Assembly: GCA_030626085.1 (NCBI GenBank)
Contig: DAOUPQ010000079.1
Location: 1 to 8,409, forward strand
Length of the DNA stretch: 8,409 nucleotides
Reading direction: 5' to 3'
Source: Flavobacteriia bacterium
GTDB taxonomy: Bacteria > Bacteroidota > Bacteroidia > Flavobacteriales > Flavobacteriaceae
A program made the translations under genes and the position numbers. Numbering within the stretch: position 1 is the stretch's first letter; each line of letters begins with the position of its first letter. The notes below the pieces were generated by a model. The model was given only the letters and a program-made list of their open reading frames with translations. It was not told the DNA's origin and did not search any database. This document shows positions 1-6,694 of this stretch, one piece after another.

Positions 1-195
1 ACTATTGATCTGACCGATATTTCAACTTTTGATTCTAATAATTTTCATATTGAATCAAATGATATCGTTTATATTGAACCGTTAAAACAAAAATCATGGG
101 GAACCGGAGTAACCGGTTTACAATCTATAACTACTATTGTAACAGTTTTATCATTAATTACAACAACTCTATTGTTAATACAAACATTTAAGTAA
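1..195 (+). CDS. Polysaccharide export protein, Wza-like, C-terminal 64 residues (5' end outside window)
   Basis: Frame 1 is open from the first base to a TAA at 193-195. The fragment reads NDIVYIEPLK at about residues 20-29, then a stretch rich in Leu, Ile and Thr (about residues 40-61) that looks like one membrane helix, then a short FK end. A 'D.VYVEP' beta-strand followed by a C-terminal helix is typical of Bacteroidota Wza-family outer-membrane lipoproteins with poly-export and SLBB domains. These form the channel through which capsule or exopolysaccharide leaves the cell. The diagnostic export domain and lipobox would lie upstream, so the call rests on this short tail plus position: the gene ends 5 bases before a Wzc-type kinase, its usual partner. 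Family identity is probable and substrate unknown. Confidence 0.7.
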   Translation, partial: TIDLTDISTFDSNNFHIESNDIVYIEPLKQKSWGTGVTGLQSITTIVTVLSLITTTLLLIQTFK

Positions 196-200
196 AGTAA

Positions 201-2645
201 ATGAATCAAAATAATAAATTTGACATTAATGAACTTAGCAACTTTGATATAAAAGAGTTTTTTTTCAAAATTATTGATCATTGGAAACTTTTTGTAATTG
301 CTATTTTGTTGGGTTTATTTATTACGTTTATTGTTAATAGACGAACTCAAAGGATATATGAATTAAAAAGTTTGATTACTGTTAAGAGCGAACAAAACCC
401 TTTATTTTCAAGTAGTACAAATATTTCATTTAACTGGGGGGGGCCCAGTGATCAGGTGGAAACAATAATTACGATATTAAAATCAAGAACTCATAATGAA
501 AAGGTTGTAGAACAATTAAAATATTATATTCAATATTTAAAGGAAGGCAAATATAGAAAAGAAGATATTTATGGGAGAAATCCTTTTACAGTTAATCTGG
601 ATACCTTATCTTATCAGTTACTTGGAACGGCGATTCAATTAAATTTTATTGAAAATGATAAATTTATCCTTTCGATTGACTTTAAAGAGGATATTTATGG
701 TTTAACTAATTATACTCTAAATACGAATAAGCAATATATTCCTGATTCTAAGCTTTTTAAACAAACTTATTCTATTGGGTCCAAAGTAGAAACACCTTTT
801 TTGAACTTTACAGTTAATAAGAAAGATTTGATAAGTAATTTATCCGGAAAAACTTATTTTGTTAAATTCAATAGTTTTAACGGTATGGTAGGAAAGTATC
901 GAAAAATTGATGTTGAAACAAAAACCAAAGGGACATCTTTGATTGAGTTGGGATTAAAAGGGCCAAATAAAAAAAGAATTGAAGATTATATAAACACTAC
1001 AGTTTTAGTGCTTGATAGAGATCAAAGACAACAAAAAATCGAATATGCTATTAAAACCAAAGAGTTTATCGACTCATTATTTATTGTTGAATCAAAAAAT
1101 CTTAAGGATATTGAATCAGGTTTGGGAGACTTTAAAAAGCGCAATGAGATTTATGATCTGTCAGCTGAGGGAACAATGCTTTTTGGTGAGGCGACTTCAC
1201 TTGATGCTCAATCATTAGAATTAAAGAATAGACTGGATTATTATAATAATTTAGAAAATTACATCAGCTCCAGAGATAAATATGATGAAAGTATTCCTGC
1301 TCCTGCATTGGTGAATATCGAAGATCCTAACATTACGGCAAGTGTGGGTATTTTAATTGCATTATCAAAAGAAAAAGAAACGCTTGAAATGACCGTAAGA
1401 CCTTCATATCCACCATTGAAAAAAATAATTGATGAAATAGGATTGGAAAGAAGAGTATTACTTGAACATATATCATCAATTAAAGTAATTACAAGAAATA
1501 GTTTAAATAGTGTAAACAAACAAATTGCAAAGAATAATTCAAGGTTGAGAAATTTATCACCTAAAGAACAACAATTATTAAATTTTCAGCGAAAATATAC
1601 CATTACTGAAGCAAATTATAATTATTTAAAGCAAAAAAGTTATGAGGCAGGAACTGCAATCGCAGCAAATGTATCAGATATAAAAGTCTTAGATAGTGCA
1701 AAAGATACTGGTCAGAGTCCAATTTATCCTAAAGGTAATTTTAATTATTTGTTGGCTATAATGTTGGCTACAGTTTTGCCATTATTGTATATAGTTACCA
1801 AAGAAGTAATGGATAATAAAATTAGTACGGTTGAGGAAATTGAAAAAATGTATAAAATACCGGTTTTGGGAGTATTAGGTAGAAACAATTATGAAAACAG
1901 ATTGGTTGTATATAATCGTCCCAATTCAACAATAGCTGAATCTTTTAGAGCATTAAGATCAAATATTCAATTCTTATTTAAACGTGAAAGTAAAAATAAG
2001 ATAATAGTAATCACTTCTTCCGTTAGTAAAGAAGGAAAAACTATGGCAGCTATTAATTTAGCCTCTGTTTTTGCCATGAGTGGTAAAAAAACGGTATTAT
2101 TAGGTTTTGATTTACGAAAACCTAAAATGCATGAAGAATTTGATTTTGATAATTCTGTGGGAGTAGTAAATTATTTAATTGGTGAAAAGAATTTAGATGA
2201 TATTGTTATAGAATCACCTATTGAAAATTTGGATTTTATTACTTCAGGACCTGTTCCTCCCAACCCTTCTGAAATGATCTTAAGTGAATCTACTGATGAG
2301 TTGTTTGAAAAATTAAAAGAAAAATATGAATATATTGTTGTTGATACCCCCCCTGTTGGTTTGGTTTCTGATGCCTTGGGATTGTTTAAATTTAGTGATG
2401 CTGTTATTTATATTATTCGACAAAATTATACACAAAGAGGGATGCCTAAAATGATTGATGATAAATATGTTCATGGAGAAGTGAAGAATATATCCTATGT
2501 TTTAAACGATTTTAAAGTGCAAAATAGATATGGAGATGGATACGGTTATGGCTATGGATACGGCTATGGCAAATATGGGAATGGATATCATTCAAATGAA
2601 AAGGATTCTTTTATAAATAAATTAAAAAAGAGAATTTTAAAATAA
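201..2645 (+). CDS. wzc: Wzc-type polysaccharide co-polymerase / tyrosine autokinase
   Basis: This 814-aa inner-membrane protein controls capsule or exopolysaccharide polymerisation and export. The N-terminus has a Wzz-type domain with a first membrane helix at about 30-45, a long mostly helical periplasmic part (about 50-510), and a second helix at about 515-532 preceded by a Pro-containing SPIYP segment. The cytoplasmic BY-kinase domain follows: the ESFRALRSN oligomerisation motif (580-588), Walker A SVSKEGKT (607-614), Walker A' LLGFDLRKP (633-641) and Walker B VVDTPP (713-718). The tail has eight tyrosines between 777 and 796, mostly alternating with Gly, as expected of the autophosphorylated tail. 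The canonical Walker A' D-x-D is G-F-D here (Gly635, Asp637). The ATG at 201 gives the expected short cytoplasmic start and lies 5 bases after the Wza-like stop. An 8-G run at 436-443 stays in frame in this copy. Length and domain order are normal for a fused Wzc. Confidence 0.95.
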   Translation: MNQNNKFDINELSNFDIKEFFFKIIDHWKLFVIAILLGLFITFIVNRRTQRIYELKSLITVKSEQNPLFSSSTNISFNWGGPSDQVETIITILKSRTHNEKVVEQLKYYIQYLKEGKYRKEDIYGRNPFTVNLDTLSYQLLGTAIQLNFIENDKFILSIDFKEDIYGLTNYTLNTNKQYIPDSKLFKQTYSIGSKVETPFLNFTVNKKDLISNLSGKTYFVKFNSFNGMVGKYRKIDVETKTKGTSLIELGLKGPNKKRIEDYINTTVLVLDRDQRQQKIEYAIKTKEFIDSLFIVESKNLKDIESGLGDFKKRNEIYDLSAEGTMLFGEATSLDAQSLELKNRLDYYNNLENYISSRDKYDESIPAPALVNIEDPNITASVGILIALSKEKETLEMTVRPSYPPLKKIIDEIGLERRVLLEHISSIKVITRNSLNSVNKQIAKNNSRLRNLSPKEQQLLNFQRKYTITEANYNYLKQKSYEAGTAIAANVSDIKVLDSAKDTGQSPIYPKGNFNYLLAIMLATVLPLLYIVTKEVMDNKISTVEEIEKMYKIPVLGVLGRNNYENRLVVYNRPNSTIAESFRALRSNIQFLFKRESKNKIIVITSSVSKEGKTMAAINLASVFAMSGKKTVLLGFDLRKPKMHEEFDFDNSVGVVNYLIGEKNLDDIVIESPIENLDFITSGPVPPNPSEMILSESTDELFEKLKEKYEYIVVDTPPVGLVSDALGLFKFSDAVIYIIRQNYTQRGMPKMIDDKYVHGEVKNISYVLNDFKVQNRYGDGYGYGYGYGYGKYGNGYHSNEKDSFINKLKKRILK
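433..449 (+). repeat. G8 homopolymer inside a GC-rich inverted repeat, within wzc
   Basis: Eight consecutive G at 436-443 are followed by CCC. The arms ACTGGG (433-438) and CCCAGT (444-449) pair perfectly around a GGGGG loop. This is the most GC-dense spot in an otherwise AT-rich gene and encodes Trp-Gly-Gly-Pro-Ser at about residues 79-83. G runs of this length are classical slippage sites. Gain or loss of one G would truncate Wzc soon after the first membrane helix. The sequence shows the run; any variability is inference. Confidence 0.7.
2538..2570 (+). repeat. Short tandem repeat encoding the Tyr-Gly tail of Wzc
   Basis: An 18-base unit (GGATACGGTTATGGCTAT, 2538-2555) is followed by a 15-base partial copy (2556-2570) that differs at one base. 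It encodes alternating Gly and Tyr (residues 780-790) inside the tyrosine cluster. Repeats of this kind can expand or contract in 6- or 18-base steps without a frameshift, changing the number of phosphorylatable tyrosines. Confidence 0.65.
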
Positions 2646-2658
2646 TAAAATATATCTT

Positions 2659-3270
2659 TTGGATAAGTTAAGAGGTTTAAATACAAGACAAAGTTTTGTT
2701 AAGCGAGTATTTGATCTCTTTTTTTCTTTTATTGGATTATTTTTTCTTGTAATTCCATTATTGTTCTTAATTGTGGTTGCTTCATTTTCAACGAATACAT
2801 TTGGATTATTTTCTCAATGGCGGATTGGGCAAAATGGAAAATTATTTAAAATGTATAAAATCCGGACAATGAAAGGAAAGTTGTTGGATGATAATTATAT
2901 AACCACAAAAAATGATATACGTATTACTGCATTTGGTAATTTTTTGCGATTGTTTAAATTAGATGAATTACCGCAGTTGTTTAATGTATTGATAGGTAAT
3001 ATGAGTTTTGTTGGCCCGAGACCTGATGTTCAGGGTTATGCGGATAAGCTAGTAGGTGAAGAAAGAATTATTTTGTTGGTAAAACCGGGAATAACTGGTC
3101 CGGCAACATTAAAGTTTAAACATGAAGAAATTATATTGGAGAATCAAATAGATCCAAAAAGTTACAATGACGAAATAATATGGCCTGAAAAGGTTAAGAT
3201 CAATATACAATATATAGTAAACTGGTCGTTATTGTATGATATAAAATATATTTTAAAAACAATTTTTTAA
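2659..3270 (+). CDS. Monotopic phosphoglycosyl transferase (bacterial sugar transferase family)
   Basis: This 203-aa enzyme would transfer a sugar-1-phosphate from a UDP-sugar to undecaprenyl phosphate, starting the repeat unit on the inner face of the membrane. The basic N-terminus (KR at 15-16) leads into one hydrophobic segment (about 17-43) interrupted by Pro33, as in the re-entrant helix of PglC-like enzymes. The YKIRTM motif, the catalytic Asp-Glu pair in KLDELPQL (Asp102, Glu103) and FVGPRPD (117-123) follow. Length matches the small PglC/WcaJ-catalytic-domain type without the N-terminal membrane bundle. The start is uncertain: the frame is closed by a TAA at 2638 and no ATG precedes the conserved core, so TTG at 2659 is the best choice, 13 bases after the wzc stop. 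No strong ribosome binding site is seen. Sugar specificity cannot be read from the sequence. Confidence 0.9.
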   Translation: MDKLRGLNTRQSFVKRVFDLFFSFIGLFFLVIPLLFLIVVASFSTNTFGLFSQWRIGQNGKLFKMYKIRTMKGKLLDDNYITTKNDIRITAFGNFLRLFKLDELPQLFNVLIGNMSFVGPRPDVQGYADKLVGEERIILLVKPGITGPATLKFKHEEIILENQIDPKSYNDEIIWPEKVKINIQYIVNWSLLYDIKYILKTIF

Positions 3271-3271
3271 T

Positions 3272-3279
3272 TAAATTTG
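3272..3279 (+). promoter_or_regulatory. Possible Bacteroidota -7 element (TAAATTTG) upstream of the dehydrogenase gene
   Basis: TAAATTTG fits the TAnnTTTG -7 consensus of Bacteroidota sigma factor promoters, lies in the 32-base gap before the ATG at 3303, and is followed by CCCC at 3282-3285. No clear TTG -33 element is visible at the right distance upstream. In AT-rich DNA such a match can arise by chance, so this is only a candidate internal promoter. Confidence 0.25.
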
Positions 3280-3302
3280 AACCCCTTTTAAATTAAATAA
3301 TT

Positions 3303-4605
3303 ATGGAAAACATAAAAATCGCAATAATTGGATTAGGTTATGTAGGATTACCTTTAGCGGTTGAATTTGCAAAAAAAAAATCAAGTTGTTGGTTTTGATA
3401 TCAATACTGATAGAATTAATGAATTAAGACGGAATAAAGATCATACTTTGGAAACATCTTCTGAGGAATTAAAAGCCGTAAATGTTGATTCGTTTGAAAC
3501 TGTTCAAAAAAATGGTAAAGGCTTATGGAATACTGATAATTTTGATGAAATAAAAGATTCAAACTTTTATGTAGTTACAGTTCCTACTCCTGTTGATAAA
3601 AATAATCGACCAGACCTTACACCACTTTATAAAGCCAGTGAAACTGTTGGAAAAGTATTACAAAAAGGTGATATTGTGGTTTATGAATCAACTGTTTATC
3701 CTGGAGCTACTGAAGAAGAATGTATGCCAATTTTGGAAAAATTCTCAGGTTTAACCTTTAATAAAGATTTTTATTTGGGTTATTCACCCGAAAGAATTAA
3801 TCCGGGAGATAAAGAACATACTGTGACTAAAATATTAAAAGTGACTTCAGGATCTACTCCTGAAATTGCTAAAAAAATTGATGATATTTATAAAACTATT
3901 ATTGTTGCCGGCACTTATATTGCTCCAACGATAAAAGTTGCTGAAGCGGCAAAGGTTATCGAAAATTCTCAGCGTGATATTAATATTGCTTTTGTAAATG
4001 AATTATCAAAAATTTTCCGTTTAATGGAAATTGATACACAAGATGTTTTAGATGCTGCAGGCACAAAATGGAATTTCTTACCATTTAAACCCGGTTTAGT
4101 TGGCGGTCATTGTATTGGAGTTGATCCGTATTATTTGGCACATAAGGCAATGGAGTTAGGTTATAATCCGGAAATAATATTGGCTGGTAGAAGATTAAAT
4201 GACAGTATGGGTCCTTTTGTTGTTCATGAAACGGTTAAGTTGATGATTAAAAAAGGTTTACAGATAAACGGAGCCAATGTTTTAGTTTTAGGTATAACAT
4301 TTAAAGAAGATTGTCCTGATATTAGAAATTCAAGGGCCATTGATATTGTAGAAGAATTAAAATCTTATTCGATTAATGTTGATGTTTTTGACCCTTGGGC
4401 TTCTCCTGAAGAGGTAAAATCTGAATATGGAATTGGTCTTATTTCAAATAAAGATGAAATTAACAAAAAATATGATGGTATTATCATTGCTGTTTCTCAT
4501 AAAGAATTTAAAGAACTTGATTTAAATGATTTTGTTAAAAAAGATCATATTAAATTTGATGTAAAGGGCATGTTATCAAAAAATATGACAGATAGTCGTT
4601 TATAA
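3303..4605 (+). CDS. tviB: Nucleotide-sugar dehydrogenase, VipA/TviB type, interrupted by a +1 frameshift at an A10 run
   Basis: The family oxidises the C6 hydroxyl of a UDP-HexNAc (or UDP-Glc) to the uronic acid with NAD. Starting at ATG 3303, residues 1-23 carry the Rossmann motif GLGYVG (10-15). Ten A's at 3371-3380 then shift the frame, giving a stop at 3396-3398 after 31 aa. The rest of the protein is open in another frame to 4605. Removing one A restores a continuous 433-aa protein reading EFAKKNQVVGFDI across the junction. In that numbering it has SPERINPGDKEHT, Lys217 in the EAAKVIENSQRDINIA motif, and the catalytic Cys270 in GGHCIGVDPYYL. The VIENSQRD signature favours the VipA/TviB or WbpA/WbpO branch over UDP-glucose dehydrogenase. 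Without the 5' part the NAD site is lost, so a TTG start at 3361 is unlikely to be real. The cause may be a sequencing error, slippage rescue, phase variation or true inactivation. Confidence 0.88.
3371..3380 (+). repeat. A10 homopolymer at the frameshift point of the dehydrogenase gene
   Basis: Ten consecutive A follow TTTGC. Upstream codons and the conserved downstream protein are joined in frame only if the run has nine A (or twelve). Such a run is prone both to sequencing miscount and to slippage by DNA or RNA polymerase. Confidence 0.9.
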
Positions 4606-4619
4606 TTCATTTAATATTT

Positions 4620-4627
4620 TAAATTTG
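4620..4627 (+). promoter_or_regulatory. Possible Bacteroidota -7 element (TAAATTTG) upstream of the epimerase gene
   Basis: The same TAAATTTG octamer, followed directly by CCCC (4628-4631), recurs in the 35-base gap before ATG 4641. It matches TAnnTTTG, but no good TTG lies about 19 bases upstream and the leader would be only about a dozen bases. It is a candidate only. Confidence 0.25.
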
Positions 4628-4640
4628 CCCCTCACAAATT

Positions 4641-5696
4641 ATGAATATAAAAAAAAGTAAAATTTTAATTACCGGTGCTGCTGGATTTATTGGTCACCAT
4701 CTATCTAAACTTTTAGTAAAAAATGGATATCATGTCGTAGGAATTGATAATATCAATGATTATTATGATATTAATTTGAAATTTACAAGATTAGAAGATA
4801 TGAATATCGATGTTGATGATATTCAATATAATCTTCCTGTTGAAGGTGACATTACTTTTGTAAAATTAGATTTAGTTGATAAAGATAATATCCTTACATT
4901 ATTTAAAAAGTATCAATTTGATTATGTGGTTAATCTCGCTGCTCAAGCAGGAGTTCGCTATTCTTTGATCAATCCTCATTCTTATGTGGATAGTAATATA
5001 ACAGGTTTTTTAAATATTTTAGAAGCTTGCAGAGCATATCCTGTTAAGCATTTGGTTTTTGCCTCATCTAGCTCGGTATATGGTTTGAATGAAAATATTC
5101 CTTTTAAGACCTCTCATCATACTGATCATCCTTTGGCAATATATGCAGCTAGCAAAAAAGCCAATGAAATGATGGCGCATTCTTATGCCAATTTATACAG
5201 AATCCCCAGTACAGGACTAAGATTTTTTACTGTTTATGGACCATGGGGCAGACCAGATATGGCACTGCATATTTTTACAAAAGCTATTGTTGAAGATAAA
5301 GAGTTTGAAGTTTTTAATTATGGCAAAATGAGTAGGGATTTTACTTATGTTTTGGATATTGTTGAAAGTGTAAAGAGGTTAATTCCGCTACCTCCAAAAC
5401 CGAATAATCCTGATTTTGATCCAAAAAATCCAAATCCTGCAATAAGTTCGGCACCATATCAATTGTTTAATATCGGTAATAATAGTCCGGTTGCTTTGAT
5501 GGATTTTATCCAAGCAATTGAAAAGGCTTTAAATAAAAAAGGAAAAATTATTTATAAAGAAATGCAGCCTGGAGATGTTCAAACAACTTATGCAGATGTA
5601 CAAAACTTGTTTGATTATATCAATTTTAAACCATCTACAACTATAGAAGATGGTATTCAGGCTTTTGTAGATAAATACTTAGAAATAAATACTTAA
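4641..5696 (+). CDS. UDP-glucuronate 4-epimerase-like NAD-dependent epimerase (CapI/LpsL family)
   Basis: This 351-aa cytoplasmic extended short-chain dehydrogenase would invert C4 of a UDP-uronic acid (UDP-GlcA to UDP-GalA, or the N-acetylated equivalents) for capsule or LPS synthesis. It has the NAD-binding GAAGFIG (12-18), SSSSVYG (142-148) and the catalytic YAASK (Tyr168, Lys172). The segments AGVRYSLINPHSYVDSN and FTVYGPWGRPDMA and the MSRDFTYV motif are characteristic of the glucuronate-epimerase branch rather than GalE. A Pro/Asn-rich loop (about 250-275) ending in SSAPYQLFNIGN is also normal for this branch. Length is typical. It starts at ATG 4641, 35 bases after the dehydrogenase, and ends 2 bases before cysQ. 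Pairing with a TviB-type dehydrogenase raises the possibility that its substrate is UDP-GlcNAcA. Family assignment is strong; exact substrate is open. Confidence 0.92.
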   Translation: MNIKKSKILITGAAGFIGHHLSKLLVKNGYHVVGIDNINDYYDINLKFTRLEDMNIDVDDIQYNLPVEGDITFVKLDLVDKDNILTLFKKYQFDYVVNLAAQAGVRYSLINPHSYVDSNITGFLNILEACRAYPVKHLVFASSSSVYGLNENIPFKTSHHTDHPLAIYAASKKANEMMAHSYANLYRIPSTGLRFFTVYGPWGRPDMALHIFTKAIVEDKEFEVFNYGKMSRDFTYVLDIVESVKRLIPLPPKPNNPDFDPKNPNPAISSAPYQLFNIGNNSPVALMDFIQAIEKALNKKGKIIYKEMQPGDVQTTYADVQNLFDYINFKPSTTIEDGIQAFVDKYLEINT

Positions 5697-5698
5697 TA

Positions 5699-6490
5699 AT
5701 GAATCCAAACCTAAAAATAGCAATTCAAGCTGCAGTTGATGGTGGAGCTGAAATCATGAAGATCTATCAAAATGATTTTGATGTAGAATATAAAGATGAT
5801 AATTCACCTTTGACTATAGCAGATAAGAAATGTAATGACATTATCAATAACTATTTGATAAAAACAGAATTTCCAATCATTAGTGAGGAGAATAAACAAT
5901 TAGATTATTCTGAAAGAAAAGATTGGGATATTTGTTGGATTGTTGATCCGCTTGACGGAACCAAAGAATTTGTTAAAAGAAATGGAGAGTTTACGGTTAA
6001 TATAGCTTTAGTTAAAAATGGTAAACCATTAATGGGCGTGATCTATGTTCCGGTAACTAAAGAACTATTTTATGCTGATGTCACAAAAAATATTGCTTTA
6101 AAAGCGACGCTAAAAGAGCATATAATTGATTTTGATACCCTTGATTTTAAAGCATCAGCTATTAAACCAAAAGCAAAACAAAAAAATAAAATTAGTGTAG
6201 TAGGAAGCCGTTCACATATGAATGATGCAACCAAAGAATTTGTTGATTCTTTAAAAAATGATTTTGATAAAGTAGAAATTGTTTCAAAAGGAAGTTCTTT
6301 AAAGTTCTGTTTGGTAGCAGAAGGTAAAGCCGATATTTATCCCAGATTTGCACCAACAATGGAATGGGATACAGCTGCCGGACAAGCAATTTGTGAAGCT
6401 GTTGGACTACAAGTAATTTCAAAAGAAACAGATCGACCATTGCTTTATAACAAAGAGAATTTATTAAATCCATGGTTTAAAGTAGGATAG
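5699..6490 (+). CDS. cysQ: 3'(2'),5'-bisphosphate nucleotidase CysQ
   Basis: This 263-aa enzyme of the inositol-monophosphatase superfamily hydrolyses 3'-phosphoadenosine 5'-phosphate (PAP), the by-product of PAPS use, to AMP and phosphate. The metal-site motifs are all present: SPLTIAD (36-42), SEE (62-64), DPLDGTKEF (83-91, with Asp83 and Asp86) and EWDTAAGQAI (222-231, with Asp224). The TKEF after DPLDGT and the GSRSH segment match CysQ rather than SuhB. It begins 2 bases after the epimerase stop and ends 1 base before the DUF2061 gene, so it is almost certainly cotranscribed with both neighbours. Its position next to cysC and cysD supports PAP as the substrate. Length is normal and nothing looks damaged. 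Confidence 0.93.
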   Translation: MNPNLKIAIQAAVDGGAEIMKIYQNDFDVEYKDDNSPLTIADKKCNDIINNYLIKTEFPIISEENKQLDYSERKDWDICWIVDPLDGTKEFVKRNGEFTVNIALVKNGKPLMGVIYVPVTKELFYADVTKNIALKATLKEHIIDFDTLDFKASAIKPKAKQKNKISVVGSRSHMNDATKEFVDSLKNDFDKVEIVSKGSSLKFCLVAEGKADIYPRFAPTMEWDTAAGQAICEAVGLQVISKETDRPLLYNKENLLNPWFKVG

Positions 6491-6491
6491 C

Positions 6492-6692
6492 ATGAAAGTA
6501 AAAGCTGAAAAACGACATATTTTAAAAACCTTTACCTGGAGAATTATTGCTACATTAACCACAACGTTGATTGCCTGGTTAGTAACGGGTGATCCGATAA
6601 TCGGTTTAAAAGTTGGTGGTATTGAATTTGTATTAAAAATGGTTTTGTATTATTTGCATGAAAAAGTTTGGCATAAAGTTGAAATTGAATAA
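6492..6692 (+). CDS. DUF2061 small membrane protein
   Basis: This 66-aa protein has a basic cytoplasmic-looking start with the RHILKTFTWRIIAT motif (8-21), a hydrophobic helix at about 16-32, a GDP turn (33-35), a second hydrophobic helix at about 36-55 and a YYLHEKVWHKV end (53-63). These conserved ends and the two-helix layout match DUF2061. The family's molecular function is not known to me. As I recall, it is often found within sulfate-activation operons of Bacteroidota, and here it sits between cysQ (1-base gap) and cysC (2-base gap). A role linked to sulfate activation or transport is suggested only by this context. It is too small and lacks the features to be a sulfate permease by itself. 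Confidence 0.85.
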   Translation: MKVKAEKRHILKTFTWRIIATLTTTLIAWLVTGDPIIGLKVGGIEFVLKMVLYYLHEKVWHKVEIE

Positions 6693-6694
6693 TT

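Noticed and set aside
258..265. T8 run near the wzc start as another slippage switch
   Set aside because: Runs of this length are expected in AT-rich DNA, and the frame is intact with an ordinary Phe-rich sequence. It is weaker than the G8 and A10 cases.
69..281. Minus-strand open frame across the wza/wzc junction
   Set aside because: It overlaps two well-supported plus-strand genes, is low in complexity and resembles no family.
1259..1519. Minus-strand open frame inside wzc
   Set aside because: It lies wholly within a clear domain of Wzc and is a shadow of AT-rich coding.
3361..3380. TTG at 3361 as the true start of a shorter dehydrogenase
   Set aside because: It would remove the GLGYVG NAD-binding motif, which is encoded just upstream from ATG 3303 in another frame. 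The A10 run explains the break better.
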